Assembly: GCF_001887355.1 (NCBI RefSeq) | Contig: NZ_MPIN01000001.1 | Location: 1,031,932-1,095,931, forward strand | Reading direction: 5' to 3' | Length of the DNA stretch: 64,000 bases | Source of the DNA: Cystobacter ferrugineus | Lineage (GTDB): Bacteria > Myxococcota > Myxococcia > Myxococcales > Myxococcaceae | Shown here: positions 17,144 through 28,210 of the stretch, piece by piece | Numbering within the stretch: the stretch's first letter is position 1 | How the letters are laid out: the number at the start of each line of letters is the position of its first letter | Program-made: the position numbers and the translations under genes | Notes under the pieces: model-generated | Database searches by the model: none | What the model was told of the DNA's origin: nothing | The model's input: only the letters and a program-made list of their open reading frames with translations

Positions 17144-17629
17144 GTGATCTCCCTGGTCCGTGTCGACAACCGCCTCATCCATGGACAGGTCGTCGAGGCC
17201 TGGCTGCCGCACTTGAAGGTCTCGCGCGTCATCGTCGCGGATGACGAGGCGGCCGCCAGTCCGCTGGTGCGCGCGGCGATGGCCCTGGCGGTGCAGAGCG
17301 CCATCGAGGTGCAGATCCTCCCCCTGCAGCAGGTGGACTTCGCGGGGGCCTCCCGTGACAGCCTCAAGACGCTGCTGCTCTTGCGCGACGTGGCGGCGGT
17401 GCCCTTCGTCCAGGCGCACGGGCTGAAGCTGGAGCACCTCAACCTGGGCAACGTGCACTTCGGCACGGGGCGGCGCCAGGTGTCCCCGTCCGTCTTCCTG
17501 TCCGAGTCGGAGCTGCAGACGCTGCAGCGGCTGGGCCACGACGGCGTGCGGGTGGAAGCGCGGGCGGTGCCCACGGAGAAGCCCGTGGAGCTGCCGGAAC
17601 TGGTGGAGCGCTGGGGAAAGGCGGGGTGA
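17144..17629 (+). CDS. PTS EIIB component, mannose/sorbose family
   Basis: This 161-residue protein starts at GTG 17144. The active-site loop 'VDNRLIHGQV' holds His13, the residue phosphorylated by EIIA. 'NVHFGTGRR' is the other conserved loop of the family. It would phosphorylate the incoming sugar together with EIIC and EIID. It lies 33 bp after the EIIA stop and 4 bp before the EIIC start, so the genes are one operon. Sugar specificity cannot be read from the sequence. Confidence 0.95.
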   Translation: MISLVRVDNRLIHGQVVEAWLPHLKVSRVIVADDEAAASPLVRAAMALAVQSAIEVQILPLQQVDFAGASRDSLKTLLLLRDVAAVPFVQAHGLKLEHLNLGNVHFGTGRRQVSPSVFLSESELQTLQRLGHDGVRVEARAVPTEKPVELPELVERWGKAG

Positions 17630-17633
17630 GGCC

Positions 17634-18350
17634 GTGAGCGTGGGCTGGACCCAGGTGGCGCTCGCCGGCGTCTGGGGCGGCCTCGTCGCGGTGGAGCGCA
17701 AGGCCTTCCTCCAGGCCATGTTCTCCCGGCCCCTCGTGGCGGCCACCGCCATGGGCGTCCTGCTCGACGACGTGCCCTCGGGGCTCTTCGTGGGCCTCGT
17801 GCTGGAGCTCTTCCACCTGGGCTCGGCCAACCTCGGCGCCTCGTTGCCGGACCATGACACCCTGTCGGCCACGGGCGCCTCGGCGTCGGCGGCGTGCATG
17901 GCGGCCGCCACGGGCGCTGGCTCCACCCCGGCCATCTGGTCGCTCTCCGTGCTGCTCTTCCTGGGGCTCGGCCGCTTGGGCCGCGAGATGGACCGCTTCC
18001 TCGAGCGCTACGCGGCGCGGCTCGCCCAGAAGGCCCTCGCCTCGGCCGAGGCGGGCCAGCTCACCCGCGCCATGCGGCAGAACCTCTGGGGCATGTGGCC
18101 GCACTTCGTCCTCTTCGGCGCGATGACCAGCGTGTGCGCCGTCGTGGGCTTCCTGCTCGGGCCGCTGCTGGAGGGACTGCCGTTGCGCGTGCTCCGGGGG
18201 CTCGCCTGGGCCTACCCCGCCATGGCCTCGGTGTCCGCGGCGATCGCCGCGCGGGGCAGCCATGCCAAGCGCTCCTCCTTCTACGCGGGCATGGGCGCGG
18301 GCGCCGTCACCCTGACCGCGGCCTTGCTGGCACTTCGGGAGTGGCTGTGA
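17634..18350 (+). CDS. PTS EIIC component, mannose/sorbose family
   Basis: This 238-residue membrane protein starts at GTG 17634. It has about six to eight hydrophobic segments and the family features 'AVERKAFLQAMFSRPLVAAT' and 'GLVLELFHLGSANLGASLPD' near the N-terminus. It forms the sugar channel with EIID. The EIID start overlaps its stop (GTGA). It is about 20-30 residues shorter than many ManY proteins but has no obvious deletion of the core. Confidence 0.93.
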   Translation: MSVGWTQVALAGVWGGLVAVERKAFLQAMFSRPLVAATAMGVLLDDVPSGLFVGLVLELFHLGSANLGASLPDHDTLSATGASASAACMAAATGAGSTPAIWSLSVLLFLGLGRLGREMDRFLERYAARLAQKALASAEAGQLTRAMRQNLWGMWPHFVLFGAMTSVCAVVGFLLGPLLEGLPLRVLRGLAWAYPAMASVSAAIAARGSHAKRSSFYAGMGAGAVTLTAALLALREWL

Positions 18351-19114
18351 GCACGCCGGCCCTCTCCCTGCCCTGGTGGGTGTTGCTGCGCGTCTTCCTG
18401 CGCTCGCTCTTCCTGCAGGCCTCCTGGAATCCGCAGGGCATGCAGAACCTGGGGCTGGCCTACGCCGTCTACCCGGCTCTCGAGCGGCTCTACCCGGAGC
18501 AGCGCGAGCTGGAGGCCGCGGTGCGCCGGCACCTCGTCTTCTTCAACACCCACCCCTACGTGGCGGCGGCCATCGTGGGCGGCGTGCTCCACCACGAGCA
18601 GCGCATCGCCCGGGGCGAGGAGACACCGGACAAGGTGGTGGCCTTCAAGGCGGCGCTCATGGGTCCGCTGGCGGCGCTGGGGGACGGCTTCTTCTGGTTG
18701 TCGCTCAAACCCGCCACCGGGGCGGTGTGCGCGGCGCTGGTGCCGGTGTTGGCGGCGTGGGCGGCGGTGCTCTTCCTCGTGCTCTACAATCTGGTGCACT
18801 TCTGGCTCCGGGCCCGGTTGTACGTATTGGGCCTGTCCATGGGGGACCGGTTGGTGGAGGCGGTGGCCCGGGTGAACCTGCCCGGCCGGGGAGCGAAGCT
18901 GCGGTCGGTGGGGGCGGCGTGCGCCGGGGGCCTGGCGGCCTGGCTGGCGGTGGACTTCGGGATTGGCGCCGGGGGCCGCTTCGCCCCGTTGCTATCCATG
19001 GGCTGTCTGGCCCTGGGGGCGGTATCCTACGCCCTCGTGGCCCGGCGGGTCCCCGGCTACATCGTGTTGTACCTCGCCGCGGGGCTGGCCTGCGTGGCGG
19101 GTGCTTTCTTGTAG
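18347..19114 (+). CDS. PTS EIID component, mannose/sorbose family
   Basis: The start is the GTG at 18347 overlapping the EIIC stop, giving 255 residues. The family signature 'FLRSLFLQASWNPQGMQNLG' lies near the N-terminus, and 'FFNTHPYVAAAIVGGVL' follows. The C-terminal part has three or four membrane helices. It pairs with EIIC to form the permease. The sugar carried is unknown. Together with EIIA, EIIB and EIIC this gives a complete mannose-type EII complex, rare in Deltaproteobacteria-like genomes, many of which keep only soluble PTS proteins. Confidence 0.92.
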   Translation: MSTPALSLPWWVLLRVFLRSLFLQASWNPQGMQNLGLAYAVYPALERLYPEQRELEAAVRRHLVFFNTHPYVAAAIVGGVLHHEQRIARGEETPDKVVAFKAALMGPLAALGDGFFWLSLKPATGAVCAALVPVLAAWAAVLFLVLYNLVHFWLRARLYVLGLSMGDRLVEAVARVNLPGRGAKLRSVGAACAGGLAAWLAVDFGIGAGGRFAPLLSMGCLALGAVSYALVARRVPGYIVLYLAAGLACVAGAFL

Positions 19115-19151
19115 AAACGTCGAGCAAGACATCGAGCGAACAGGGACGGCA

Positions 19152-19430
19152 ATGGCGAGCGTGGTCGAAGGGACATTCGAGATCATCAACGCCCTGGGGT
19201 TGCACGCGCGCGCCGCGGCGCAGCTGGTCCAGGTGGCCAACCGCTACAAGAGCGACGTGACGCTCGAGTGCGAGGGGCAGCGGGCCAATGCCAAATCCAT
19301 CATGGGCGTGCTGATGCTGGCGGCGGCGCAGGGCATGCAGGTGACGGTGACGTGCAAAGGCGAGGACGCCCCGGCGTGCCTCCAGGACATCCAGAAGCTC
19401 ATCGCCAACCGGTTTGGCGAGTCGCAGTGA
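19152..19430 (+). CDS. ptsH: HPr phosphocarrier protein
   Basis: This 92-residue protein uses ATG 19152. 'LGLHARAAA' holds His18, the site phosphorylated by enzyme I. 'ANAKSIMGVL' holds Ser49, the equivalent of the regulatory serine used by HPr kinase. Both sites are therefore intact, matching the presence of hprK and ptsI in the cluster. The gene follows EIID by 37 bp and precedes ptsI. Confidence 0.97.
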   Translation: MASVVEGTFEIINALGLHARAAAQLVQVANRYKSDVTLECEGQRANAKSIMGVLMLAAAQGMQVTVTCKGEDAPACLQDIQKLIANRFGESQ

Positions 19431-19475
19431 ACGCCTCCCGTGCCGCGGACGGTGGCCGCGGATGAAGAAGGAACC

Positions 19476-21239
19476 GTGAGCAGCCAGGCTTCTCCCACGT
19501 TGAGTCTCAAGGGCATCGGCGCCTCGCCGGGCGTGGCGGTGGGCCACGCCTACATCCTCGATCGCAAGCGCGTGCGCACCCCCAAGCTGCGCCTGGCCGA
19601 GGCCGAGGTGGACCCCGAGCGGATGCGGATGAAGACGGCGCTGGACCTGTCCGACCAGCAACTCTCCGACCTCAAGGAGCAGATCTCCCACTCCGAGGGG
19701 CCCGAGCACGCCCTCATCCTCGAGGCGCACCGGCTCATGCTCCACGATCCCATGTTCGTGGACGAGGTGAACCGGCTCATCGTGGAGGACCGCATCAACG
19801 CCGAGTGGGCGGTGCGGCGGGTGGCGCGCAAGCTCAAGCACCTCTTCGACAACATCCCGGACGAGTACTTCCGCGAGCGGCGCTCGGACGTGGAGTACGT
19901 GGCGGACCGCGTGGTGCGCAACCTGCTCGGCCAGGTGGTGGACGAGGAGGTGGCGCTGCCGGAGAACGCGGTGGTGGTGGCGCATGACCTGTCCCCCGCG
20001 GACGCGGCGCTGCTCGCGCGCTCGGGGCAGGTGGCCGGCTTCGTCACGGACCTGGGCGGACAGACGAGCCATACGGCCATCGTCGCGCGTGCCCGCTCCA
20101 TCCCGGCGGTGCTTGGCGCGGGGCGCGCGAGCGAGCAGATCTCCCCTGGAGATCTGGTGGCGATCGATGGCCAGCGCGGTGTCATCCTGGTCAATCCCAC
20201 CGAGGCCCAGCTCGCGCGCTTCCACGAGACGATGCGCCGCTACCAGGAGAGCGAAGCCCGCGCCCTGGCGGCCAAGGATCTGCCGGCCCAGAGCACGGAC
20301 GGCTTCCGCATCCGGCTGGTGGGCAACATCGAGTTCCCCGAGGAGCTGCCCGCGCTCCTGTCCCACGGCGCGGAGGGCATTGGCCTGTATCGCACCGAGT
20401 TCATGTTCCTCGACCGCAAGGAGGCCCCGAGCGAGGAGGAGCAGTACCGGGCGTACCGGCAGGTGTTGGAGGCGATGGAGGGCCGGCCCGTCACCATCCG
20501 CACGCTGGATCTGGGTGGGGACAAGGTACCGGGCAAGGGCAAGCACGAGAAGGAGCCCAACCCGGCCATGGGGCTGCGCGCCATCCGCTACTGTCTGGCC
20601 AACCGGGAGCTGTTCCGGGTGCAGCTGCGTGCCCTGCTGCGCGCGAGCGTGCACGGCAACATGCGCGTCATGTTCCCGCTCATCAGCGGCATGAGCGAGC
20701 TGCGCGAGGCCCGGAGCGAGCTGGAGGCGTGCCGCACGGAGCTGGGGCGCGCGGGCGTTCCGCTCGGCAAGCGCATCCCCATTGGCATCATGGTGGAGAC
20801 GCCCAGCGCGGCGCTCATCGCCGACCGGCTCGCCCAGGAGGCGGACTTCTTCTCCGTGGGCACCAACGATCTCATCCAGTACTCCATGGCCATCGACCGG
20901 CAGAACCGGGACGTGGCCTACCTGTACAAGCCCCTGCACCTGTCGGTGCTGCGCTCGCTGCGCAACATCGTGGCGGCCGCCCGGGACGCGCGGATTCCGG
21001 TGGCCATGTGCGGAGAGATGGCGGGCGACTCCGTCTACGCGCTGGTGCTGTTGGCGCTGGGCTTCGACGAGCTGTCCATGACGGCGGGGCAGATTCCCTC
21101 CGTGAAGAGCGTCCTGCGGCAGTCCAGCCGCGCCGAGGCCCAGAAGCTGCTGGACGAGGCCATGGCGCTGACCACCGCGGAGGAGATCGAGCGCTTCATC
21201 CGCATCGAGATGGACAAGCGCTTCGCCTCGGAGGAGTGA
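19476..21239 (+). CDS. ptsI: PTS enzyme I (phosphoenolpyruvate-protein phosphotransferase)
   Basis: I prefer the GTG at 19476 (587 residues), which follows AAGGAA; an in-frame GTG at 19440 would add 12 unconserved residues. Domains run in the usual order: an N-terminal HPr-binding and phosphohistidine domain with 'GGQTSHTAIVARA' (active His199), then the PEP-binding barrel with 'GLYRTEFMFLDR', 'VTIRTLDLGGDK', 'NPAMGLRAIRYC' and 'MCGEMAGD'. It transfers phosphate from PEP to HPr in the cytoplasm. Length matches the family (about 570-590). It closes the PTS core, but a 226-residue unknown gene follows 6 bp later and is probably in the same operon. Confidence 0.97.
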   Translation: MSSQASPTLSLKGIGASPGVAVGHAYILDRKRVRTPKLRLAEAEVDPERMRMKTALDLSDQQLSDLKEQISHSEGPEHALILEAHRLMLHDPMFVDEVNRLIVEDRINAEWAVRRVARKLKHLFDNIPDEYFRERRSDVEYVADRVVRNLLGQVVDEEVALPENAVVVAHDLSPADAALLARSGQVAGFVTDLGGQTSHTAIVARARSIPAVLGAGRASEQISPGDLVAIDGQRGVILVNPTEAQLARFHETMRRYQESEARALAAKDLPAQSTDGFRIRLVGNIEFPEELPALLSHGAEGIGLYRTEFMFLDRKEAPSEEEQYRAYRQVLEAMEGRPVTIRTLDLGGDKVPGKGKHEKEPNPAMGLRAIRYCLANRELFRVQLRALLRASVHGNMRVMFPLISGMSELREARSELEACRTELGRAGVPLGKRIPIGIMVETPSAALIADRLAQEADFFSVGTNDLIQYSMAIDRQNRDVAYLYKPLHLSVLRSLRNIVAAARDARIPVAMCGEMAGDSVYALVLLALGFDELSMTAGQIPSVKSVLRQSSRAEAQKLLDEAMALTTAEEIERFIRIEMDKRFASEE

Positions 21240-21245
21240 GCCGGC

Positions 21246-21926
21246 ATGGAGGGCGGGGGACGGCGCGGCATCCTGGACGTCGCGGAGGTCTTCCGCCTCG
21301 CGGCGCGCGCGTCCACCCAGGCGGAGCTCGACGCGCTCGAGGTGCCGTTCACCGAGGCTCCGGATGCGGTGGCCTATGGAGAGCGCCTGCGTCTGCTGGA
21401 GAAGGCGCCCCGCGTGGCCACGGACTTGCGCGGCCTCTCCTTCCGGCCCTCCTTCGTGAGGGATGGGCTCGTCCTCGCGTCGCAGTACGCTCCGCCGGTG
21501 CGCATGTTCGTGCTCGACGTGGTGGCCACGGGCCTGACGGAGTTCCTCGACCACTTCGCGCACATCTCCCGCCGTGAAGGCACCTCGCCTCCGCCCGCGG
21601 AGCTGGAGGCCGCGCGCGTGCTCCAGAAGCGCTACTTCGCCTACTGCCTCGCCTGGTGGACCGAGCTGGGGATGGAGTTCGACGAGGTCTTCCTGACGAT
21701 GAAGGAGGACGCCCTGGACCTCTTCTCCGCGGCCCAGGTGCGCGAGTGCCTCGATGGAGGGCCGGAGGCGATCCTCGGCTCGGAGCTGTTCACGGAGGAG
21801 GAGCGGGCGCTGTGGAAGGACGTCTTCGATGGCGCTCCCGGGGCGTGGACGCGGATGCGGCGGAACCTCGTCGACACGTACCAGTTGCCCTTCCGGGCGC
21901 TTCCCGCGCTCGCGGCCCGGCCCTGA
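21246..21926 (+). CDS. Hypothetical protein downstream of ptsI, 226 aa
   Basis: This soluble 226-residue protein starts 6 bp after the ptsI stop and is probably co-transcribed. It has no signal peptide, no membrane segment and no motif I recognise. It is rich in Glu, Arg, Leu and aromatic residues, with a helical character ('FLDHFAHISRREG', 'YFAYCLAWWTELGMEFDEVF'). Position suggests a partner or target of the PTS chain, but that is inference. The next gene is convergent with an 18-bp gap. Confidence 0.75.
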   Translation: MEGGGRRGILDVAEVFRLAARASTQAELDALEVPFTEAPDAVAYGERLRLLEKAPRVATDLRGLSFRPSFVRDGLVLASQYAPPVRMFVLDVVATGLTEFLDHFAHISRREGTSPPPAELEAARVLQKRYFAYCLAWWTELGMEFDEVFLTMKEDALDLFSAAQVRECLDGGPEAILGSELFTEEERALWKDVFDGAPGAWTRMRRNLVDTYQLPFRALPALAARP

Positions 21927-21944
21927 CGGCCCGTGGCGCCAGGC

Positions 21945-22445
21945 TCACGGGCGCTTGTTGCCGGGGGGATCGTCCTCGGCCGGGAGGCGATACTTCCTGC
22001 GCAGGTGGATGATGTGGCCCTCGACGAAGCGCAGGCCCACGAGCGCGATGAGCGCGAGTACCACGGTGGTTCCGGCGGCCAGGTTGAAGCCCAGCCCACA
22101 GGCGAGCCCCACGGAGGCGGTCAGCCACAGGTTGGCCGCGGTGGTGAGGCCCTTGATGTGCGTTTCCTGGCGGATGATGGCTCCACCGCCGAGGAAGCTG
22201 ATGCCCACGACGATCTGACTGGCGATGCGGCTGATGTCGGCGCGCGCCTCGTGGGTGGTGTCACCCACGAGCGGCAGGGCCACGAAGAGGCTGCACAGCG
22301 TGAAGAGACAGGCGCCCAGGCACACCAGGATATGGGTGCGCAGCCCCGCCTGGTGCCCGCGCAGCTCGCGCTCCAGACCGAGCGCGGCGCCCAGTCCGAA
22401 GGCGAGCAGCAGCCGCAGGACGATCGTGGTCTCGTCCAGTCCCAC
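21945..22445 (-). CDS. MgtC/SapB-family inner-membrane protein
   Basis: This 166-residue protein has four or five transmembrane helices and the MgtC family signatures 'LERELRGHQAGLRTHILVC' and 'VGISFLGGGAIIR'. The C-terminal cytoplasmic domain found in Salmonella MgtC is absent; only a short charged tail remains. Family members affect Mg2+ homeostasis, ATP synthase or stress survival, with no single reaction established. The upstream lipoprotein gene ends 2 bp from its start, so the two are likely co-transcribed. Confidence 0.92.
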   Translation of the reverse strand: MGLDETTIVLRLLLAFGLGAALGLERELRGHQAGLRTHILVCLGACLFTLCSLFVALPLVGDTTHEARADISRIASQIVVGISFLGGGAIIRQETHIKGLTTAANLWLTASVGLACGLGFNLAAGTTVVLALIALVGLRFVEGHIIHLRRKYRLPAEDDPPGNKRP

Positions 22446-22447
22446 GC

Positions 22448-23044
22448 CTACTCCCCGAGTTCGATCTTCTCGTTCGTGTCCTCGTCGTTCAGCAGGGGAT
22501 TGGGCAGGGTGTCGAGCGTGGCGCTGAGCAGGCGGAAGGAGGGCGCGACATAGGGGCCGGCCTCGGGGCCCAGCTCACCCGCGTACTGCTCGGTGAGGGC
22601 GGCGTAGCGCTTGTCCTCGGAGTTCCAGCTCCCGGCGGCCTCGGCGGCCCAGATCTCCCCCCCATCCGAGCAGCGCACCAACTGCGCCTTCACCCCGGCC
22701 TCCACGCCCTTGCCCACGAGCTGCACGCTCTCGGGCGCCAGCCAGAGCACGCCCTCGATGCCCTCGACGCACAAGTCCTTGAAGGTGGTGTCCTCGGGGG
22801 CGCCCGAGCGGGCGAAGTTGGCCTTCACGAGGAAGAGCCGGTTCTGGTTGACGTGGCGGCGGGCGATGAGGCTCCACAAATCGCCGAGCTGCTGCCGGCC
22901 ATCCGGCAGGGGCTGGACGACCACGGCGAGCCGCTTCACGCGCGTCTTGTCCGTGGTCTCGTAGTCCGGGCGGACGCGGCTGCTCTTCACGGTGGCGCAG
23001 CCAGCGAGCAGCGCGAGTCCCAGCACCAGAACGAGTCGGTTCAT
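22448..23044 (-). CDS. Lipoprotein of unknown function, 198 aa
   Basis: The start is the ATG at 23044. The signal peptide ends at LLAGC (cysteine near residue 16). The mature part of about 180 residues has a mixed alpha/beta look ('KRLAVVVQPLPDGRQQLGDLW', in two pieces) and ends with an acidic tail 'DEDTNEKIELGE'. It is probably anchored in the outer or inner membrane facing the periplasm. It is immediately upstream of the MgtC-like gene on the same strand. The family was not recognised. Confidence 0.82.
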   Translation of the reverse strand: MNRLVLVLGLALLAGCATVKSSRVRPDYETTDKTRVKRLAVVVQPLPDGRQQLGDLWSLIARRHVNQNRLFLVKANFARSGAPEDTTFKDLCVEGIEGVLWLAPESVQLVGKGVEAGVKAQLVRCSDGGEIWAAEAAGSWNSEDKRYAALTEQYAGELGPEAGPYVAPSFRLLSATLDTLPNPLLNDEDTNEKIELGE

Positions 23045-23182
23045 CGTCGATTTCCCTCTCCCAGGTTCCGTTCCCGCCAGTGGGAACGGAAGGCGCTTGG
23101 GTTCTACCTCACGCGCCCTGGCGGGGCGGAGGGAATGGGAGGGGGTTTCCACCCGGAGGCCGAGTGGAAGACAGAAGGCGCC

Positions 23183-24208
23183 TCAGCGCACCACGAGCAG
23201 CACGCCCTTGGACACCGCGTAGACGATGACGGCCATGAGCGCCGAGGCGGGAATGGTGAACACCCACGCCCAGATGATGCGGCCGGCCACGCCCCACTTC
23301 ACCGCGCGCCAGCCCCGGGTGGAGCCCACGCCGACGATGGCACCGGTGATGGTGTGGGTGGTGGACACCGGGATGCCGAGCTTGGCCAGGGCGATGATGG
23401 TGACGCCACCGCCCGTCTCCGCCGCGAAGCCTCCAATGGGCGCGAGCTTCGTGAGGCTGTGGCCCATCGTCTTCACGATGCGCCAGCCGCCGAAGAACGT
23501 GCCCAGGGCGATCGCCGCGTGGCACGAGATGATCATCCACCAGTCGATGTGGAAGGGCCGGTCCTTCCAGATGGTGCCGAAGAGCACCACGGCGATGATG
23601 CCCATCACCTTCTGCGCGTCGTTGGTGCCGTGGCTGTAGGAGAAGATGGCCGATGACACGAGCTGCAGCCGCCGGAACCACGTGTCCACCTTGAGCGGCG
23701 TCTGCTTGTGCACCGTCCACGTGCTCGCCAGCATCATCAACGTGCCGAGCACCATGCCGATGAGCGGCGAGAGCACGATGAAGCCGGCGATCTTCGCGAT
23801 GCCCGCGCCCACCAGCCCCTGGTAGCCGAGCACCGGCAGCGTCGCGCCAATCATCCCACCCGCCAGCGCGTGCGACGAGGACGACGGCAGTCCCCACCAC
23901 CACGTCAGCAGGTTCCAGGCGATGGCGCCCATGAGCGAGGAGAAGATGACGAGCAGCACGGCCTCGGAGCCCTCGGCGCGCAGCATGTCGAAATTGATGA
24001 TGCCCTTGCCCATGGTGTTGGCCACCTTCACCCCTCCGCCGAACGCGGCGACGAAGTTGAAGAAGGCCGCCCAGGCCACGGCGAGGTTGGGCGAGAGCAC
24101 CCGGGTGCCCACCACGGTGGCGATGGAGTTGGCCGCGTCGTGAAAGCCGTTGATGAAGTCGAAGACGAGCGCGACCGCGACAATGAGGACGACGGCGGTG
24201 AGCAACAT
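23183..24208 (-). CDS. PiT-family inorganic phosphate transporter
   Basis: The start is the ATG at 24208, two bases into the stop region of the upstream PhoU-like gene, giving 341 residues. Both PiT signatures are present: 'FDFINGFHDAANSIATVVG' at the N-terminus and 'SYSHGTNDAQKVMG' in the second half, each containing the key Asn-Asp or Asp-Ala pairs. About ten membrane helices are visible. The protein is a low-affinity metal-phosphate:H+ symporter. Pairing with the DUF47 gene is the usual arrangement, and the DUF47 protein is thought to regulate the transporter. Confidence 0.95.
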   Translation of the reverse strand: MLLTAVVLIVAVALVFDFINGFHDAANSIATVVGTRVLSPNLAVAWAAFFNFVAAFGGGVKVANTMGKGIINFDMLRAEGSEAVLLVIFSSLMGAIAWNLLTWWWGLPSSSSHALAGGMIGATLPVLGYQGLVGAGIAKIAGFIVLSPLIGMVLGTLMMLASTWTVHKQTPLKVDTWFRRLQLVSSAIFSYSHGTNDAQKVMGIIAVVLFGTIWKDRPFHIDWWMIISCHAAIALGTFFGGWRIVKTMGHSLTKLAPIGGFAAETGGGVTIIALAKLGIPVSTTHTITGAIVGVGSTRGWRAVKWGVAGRIIWAWVFTIPASALMAVIVYAVSKGVLLVVR

Positions 24209-24209
24209 C

Positions 24210-24836
24210 TCAGGAATGCTCCAGGACCACGCCCTCGATGACGTTGCCCACGTCCTGGCACTTGTCCGTGGCCATCTCGATGAGATCGTAGATCTCCTTC
24301 CACTTGATGACCGTGAGGGGATCCACGCCGCTCTTGAACAGCCGCCCCAGGCCCGCGCGCAGGGCATCGTCCGCCTGGGACTCCAGCTTCTTGATGTCCT
24401 TGACGCCCGCGAGGATCTGATCCGGCTGCTTGATGAGCCGCAGCGCCGCCACCACCTCGCGCACCTTCTCCGTGCACAGCACGAGCAGCCGCGCCAGCTC
24501 CGTGGCGTCCGGCAGGCTCGACTGGATCTCGTAATACTGCAGCCGCGCCGCCGCCGCGTTCGTCAGGTCCAACACGTCGTCGATGCGCGAGAGCAGCGAG
24601 TGGATCTGCCCGCGATCGAACGGGGTGATGAACTGCTGGTGCAGCCGGTTGAAGGCGGCATGGGTGACCTCGTCACCCCGATGCTCCACGTCCTTGAGGG
24701 CCTGCACCCGGGTGGCCACGTCCCGGTAGTCGCTCAGCAGGGCGTGCAGCATGCGCGCGCCCTCCACGGTGACGGCGCACTGCGCGTCGAAGTCGTCGAA
24801 GAACTCGTCCGACTTGGGCATCAGCTTCTCGAGCAT
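24210..24836 (-). CDS. DUF47/PhoU-like regulator of the phosphate transporter
   Basis: The ATG at 24836 follows AGGAGA and gives 208 residues, typical for this family. The all-helical sequence has the TIGR00153-type features 'VEHRGDEVTHAAFNRLHQQF' and 'FITPFDRGQIHSLLSRIDDV' near its middle. Members bind metal clusters like PhoU and are coupled to PiT transporters. The transporter gene directly overlaps the end of this gene, supporting a two-gene operon. It is soluble and probably sits at the cytoplasmic face of the transporter. Confidence 0.93.
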   Translation of the reverse strand: MLEKLMPKSDEFFDDFDAQCAVTVEGARMLHALLSDYRDVATRVQALKDVEHRGDEVTHAAFNRLHQQFITPFDRGQIHSLLSRIDDVLDLTNAAAARLQYYEIQSSLPDATELARLLVLCTEKVREVVAALRLIKQPDQILAGVKDIKKLESQADDALRAGLGRLFKSGVDPLTVIKWKEIYDLIEMATDKCQDVGNVIEGVVLEHS

Positions 24837-24934
24837 CGTGCTTCTCCTGGGCGGACCTCGTCCCAACCGGGGGACCCCGTCCGTCACGGGGGCGTCACTA
24901 CCTCACCTGGAGGCGAGCGCCAACACGAAGATGC

Positions 24935-24954
24935 GAGGGGTGTATGCACCCCTC
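24935..24954. repeat. 8-bp perfect hairpin between the lyase and DUF47 genes
   Basis: GAGGGGTG (24935-24942) and CACCCCTC (24947-24954) form a perfect stem with a TATG loop. It lies downstream of the gene ending at 25006 on the minus strand. No T-tract follows on that strand, so a role as terminator is only possible. Confidence 0.4.
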
Positions 24955-25005
24955 ATGTACGGCTCGTGTCGCTTTGTTTCTTTGTTCCCAAGAGGGGGGG
25001 CGCGA

Positions 25006-26532
<1,527 letters not shown>

Positions 26533-26549
26533 GGGGTGGAGTCCTCGGG

Positions 26550-28136
26550 TCAGGCGCTGCGCTTGCGGTTGAGGCGCGCGAAGATGGCCTTGTTGTTCTT
26601 GTAGATGTTGAGGAATTCTTCGAACAGCTCGTCGTAGAGGGCCCGGTTGCGCGGGTCCGGCTCGAAGGTCTGCGCGATGGGCACCAGCGAGGGGATTTCG
26701 TCCACGCTCAGCCGCCCGAGCGCCACCGCCGCCTGGAAGGCCGCTCCCCGGGTGTTGGCGAGCACGGGCTCGTCCACCTGCTGAATGGTCCGGCCGAGCA
26801 CGTCCGCGTGGATCTGACACCACAGCCGCGAGCGGGCGCCGCCTCCGATGATGCGCACGGGATTCAGGGTGTGGCCGGCCGCCTTCTCCACGTAGGAGAA
26901 GAGCCAGCGCGAGTTGTAGGCCACGCCTTCCATCACGGCGCGCACGAAGTGCCCCCGGGTCGTCTTGAGGGACTGGTTGAAGAAGCCGCCGCGCAGCGTG
27001 GAGTCATCCACCGGGCTGCGCTCGCCGTTGAGCCAGGGCAGGAAGATGAGCTGATCACTGCCGGCGGGGATGCGCTCGGCCTCCTGGACGAGCATCGCGT
27101 AGCGCTCGGCGGAGTCCTGGGGGGCGCTCTCGGGGCCGAAGAGGATGTGATCCTTGAGGTAGGACAGGCAGATGCCGGCGGACTCCTGCTCGTTGGTGAG
27201 CAGGTAGCGGCCCGGGAGCGCCGAGGGGATGCTGCCCAACTGGTGGAAGATGTCGGTCTTCTTGGTGGGCACGTGGCAGCTCACCCAGGAGGACGTGCCG
27301 ATGCACAGGTGGGCCTCGTGGTTGCGCACGGCGCCCGAGCCCACCGCGGCCGCGAGGATGTCCGGGGCGCCGGAGATGACCTGCACCGAGTCGCTCAGTC
27401 CCAGGGCCCGGGCGGCCTCGGGCTGGAGCGGCCCGAGCACCGTGGCCGCGGGGACGAGGTCGGGCAGCTTCTCGCGCGACAGGCCCGTCATGCGCAGCAG
27501 GCTGTTGTCGTAGTCGATGTGCGCCAGGTCTCGGTTGTCCGTCACCCAGTGCAGGGTGATGGAGTCGTGGGAGGACACCATGCGGCCGCTCAGGCGCTGG
27601 TTGAGCCAGTCCTTGGGCTCGAGGAACTTGTAGGTGTCGCGGTAGAGCGCGGGGTGCTCGTTCTGGAGGTACAGGATGTGGCCGACCGGATCCTTGCCGG
27701 AAAGGGTGGGCGCGCCGCCACAGATGTGCAGCCAGGTGAGGGCCTTGCGCAGACTATAGCCCTCGACGGACACCAACCCCTGGGCGGCGCGCCGTACGTG
27801 CTCGCGTCCGCGCGAGTCCATCCAGAGCAGGGCGGGCCGCAGGGGCTTGCCGTGGGCGTCGACGGCGACGGTGCCGGACCACTGGGAGCTGACGTTGATG
27901 CCGACGATGTCGGAGGCCGGGACGACGCCCGAGTCCAGCAGGCGCCGCGTGCCGCGGACGATGGCGGCCCACCAGGATTCCGGGTCCTGTTCGGCGCCGC
28001 CGTCGGGGAGGAGTTGGAGGTCGAGGGGTTCCTCGGTGCCCCCGCGGATGTTCCCGCGCAGGGTGACGGCGGCCAGCTTCACGGCCGAGGTTCCGAGGTC
28101 GATGGCCAGGATGGAGGCGTTACCGGAGGAGCTCAC
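26550..28136 (-). CDS. FGGY-family carbohydrate kinase (xylulokinase-like)
   Basis: This 528-residue protein starts at GTG 28136. The N-terminal phosphate-binding loop is '[15 protein letters not shown]', and the substrate domain has '[13 protein letters not shown]' and '[10 protein letters not shown]'. The C-terminal half has '[10 protein letters not shown]' and the adenosine-binding '[11 protein letters not shown]'. Length fits FGGY kinases (about 500). They phosphorylate pentuloses, polyols or related sugars; the exact substrate cannot be read here. The S1P-lyase-like gene follows in the same operon, an unusual pairing. Confidence 0.9.
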   Translation of the reverse strand: MSSSGNASILAIDLGTSAVKLAAVTLRGNIRGGTEEPLDLQLLPDGGAEQDPESWWAAIVRGTRRLLDSGVVPASDIVGINVSSQWSGTVAVDAHGKPLRPALLWMDSRGREHVRRAAQGLVSVEGYSLRKALTWLHICGGAPTLSGKDPVGHILYLQNEHPALYRDTYKFLEPKDWLNQRLSGRMVSSHDSITLHWVTDNRDLAHIDYDNSLLRMTGLSREKLPDLVPAATVLGPLQPEAARALGLSDSVQVISGAPDILAAAVGSGAVRNHEAHLCIGTSSWVSCHVPTKKTDIFHQLGSIPSALPGRYLLTNEQESAGICLSYLKDHILFGPESAPQDSAERYAMLVQEAERIPAGSDQLIFLPWLNGERSPVDDSTLRGGFFNQSLKTTRGHFVRAVMEGVAYNSRWLFSYVEKAAGHTLNPVRIIGGGARSRLWCQIHADVLGRTIQQVDEPVLANTRGAAFQAAVALGRLSVDEIPSLVPIAQTFEPDPRNRALYDELFEEFLNIYKNNKAIFARLNRKRSA

Positions 28137-28210
28137 ACGGGCAGTGTAACGAGAGGGCGCCCATCGAAGGCCAGGGAGATCTTCACGCGAGCGTTGCTTA
28201 TCGGAAAGCG

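Noticed and set aside
24935-24954. Intrinsic terminator for the S1P-lyase-like gene
   Set aside because: The hairpin is perfect but lacks a T-tract on the minus strand, so I list it only as a repeat.
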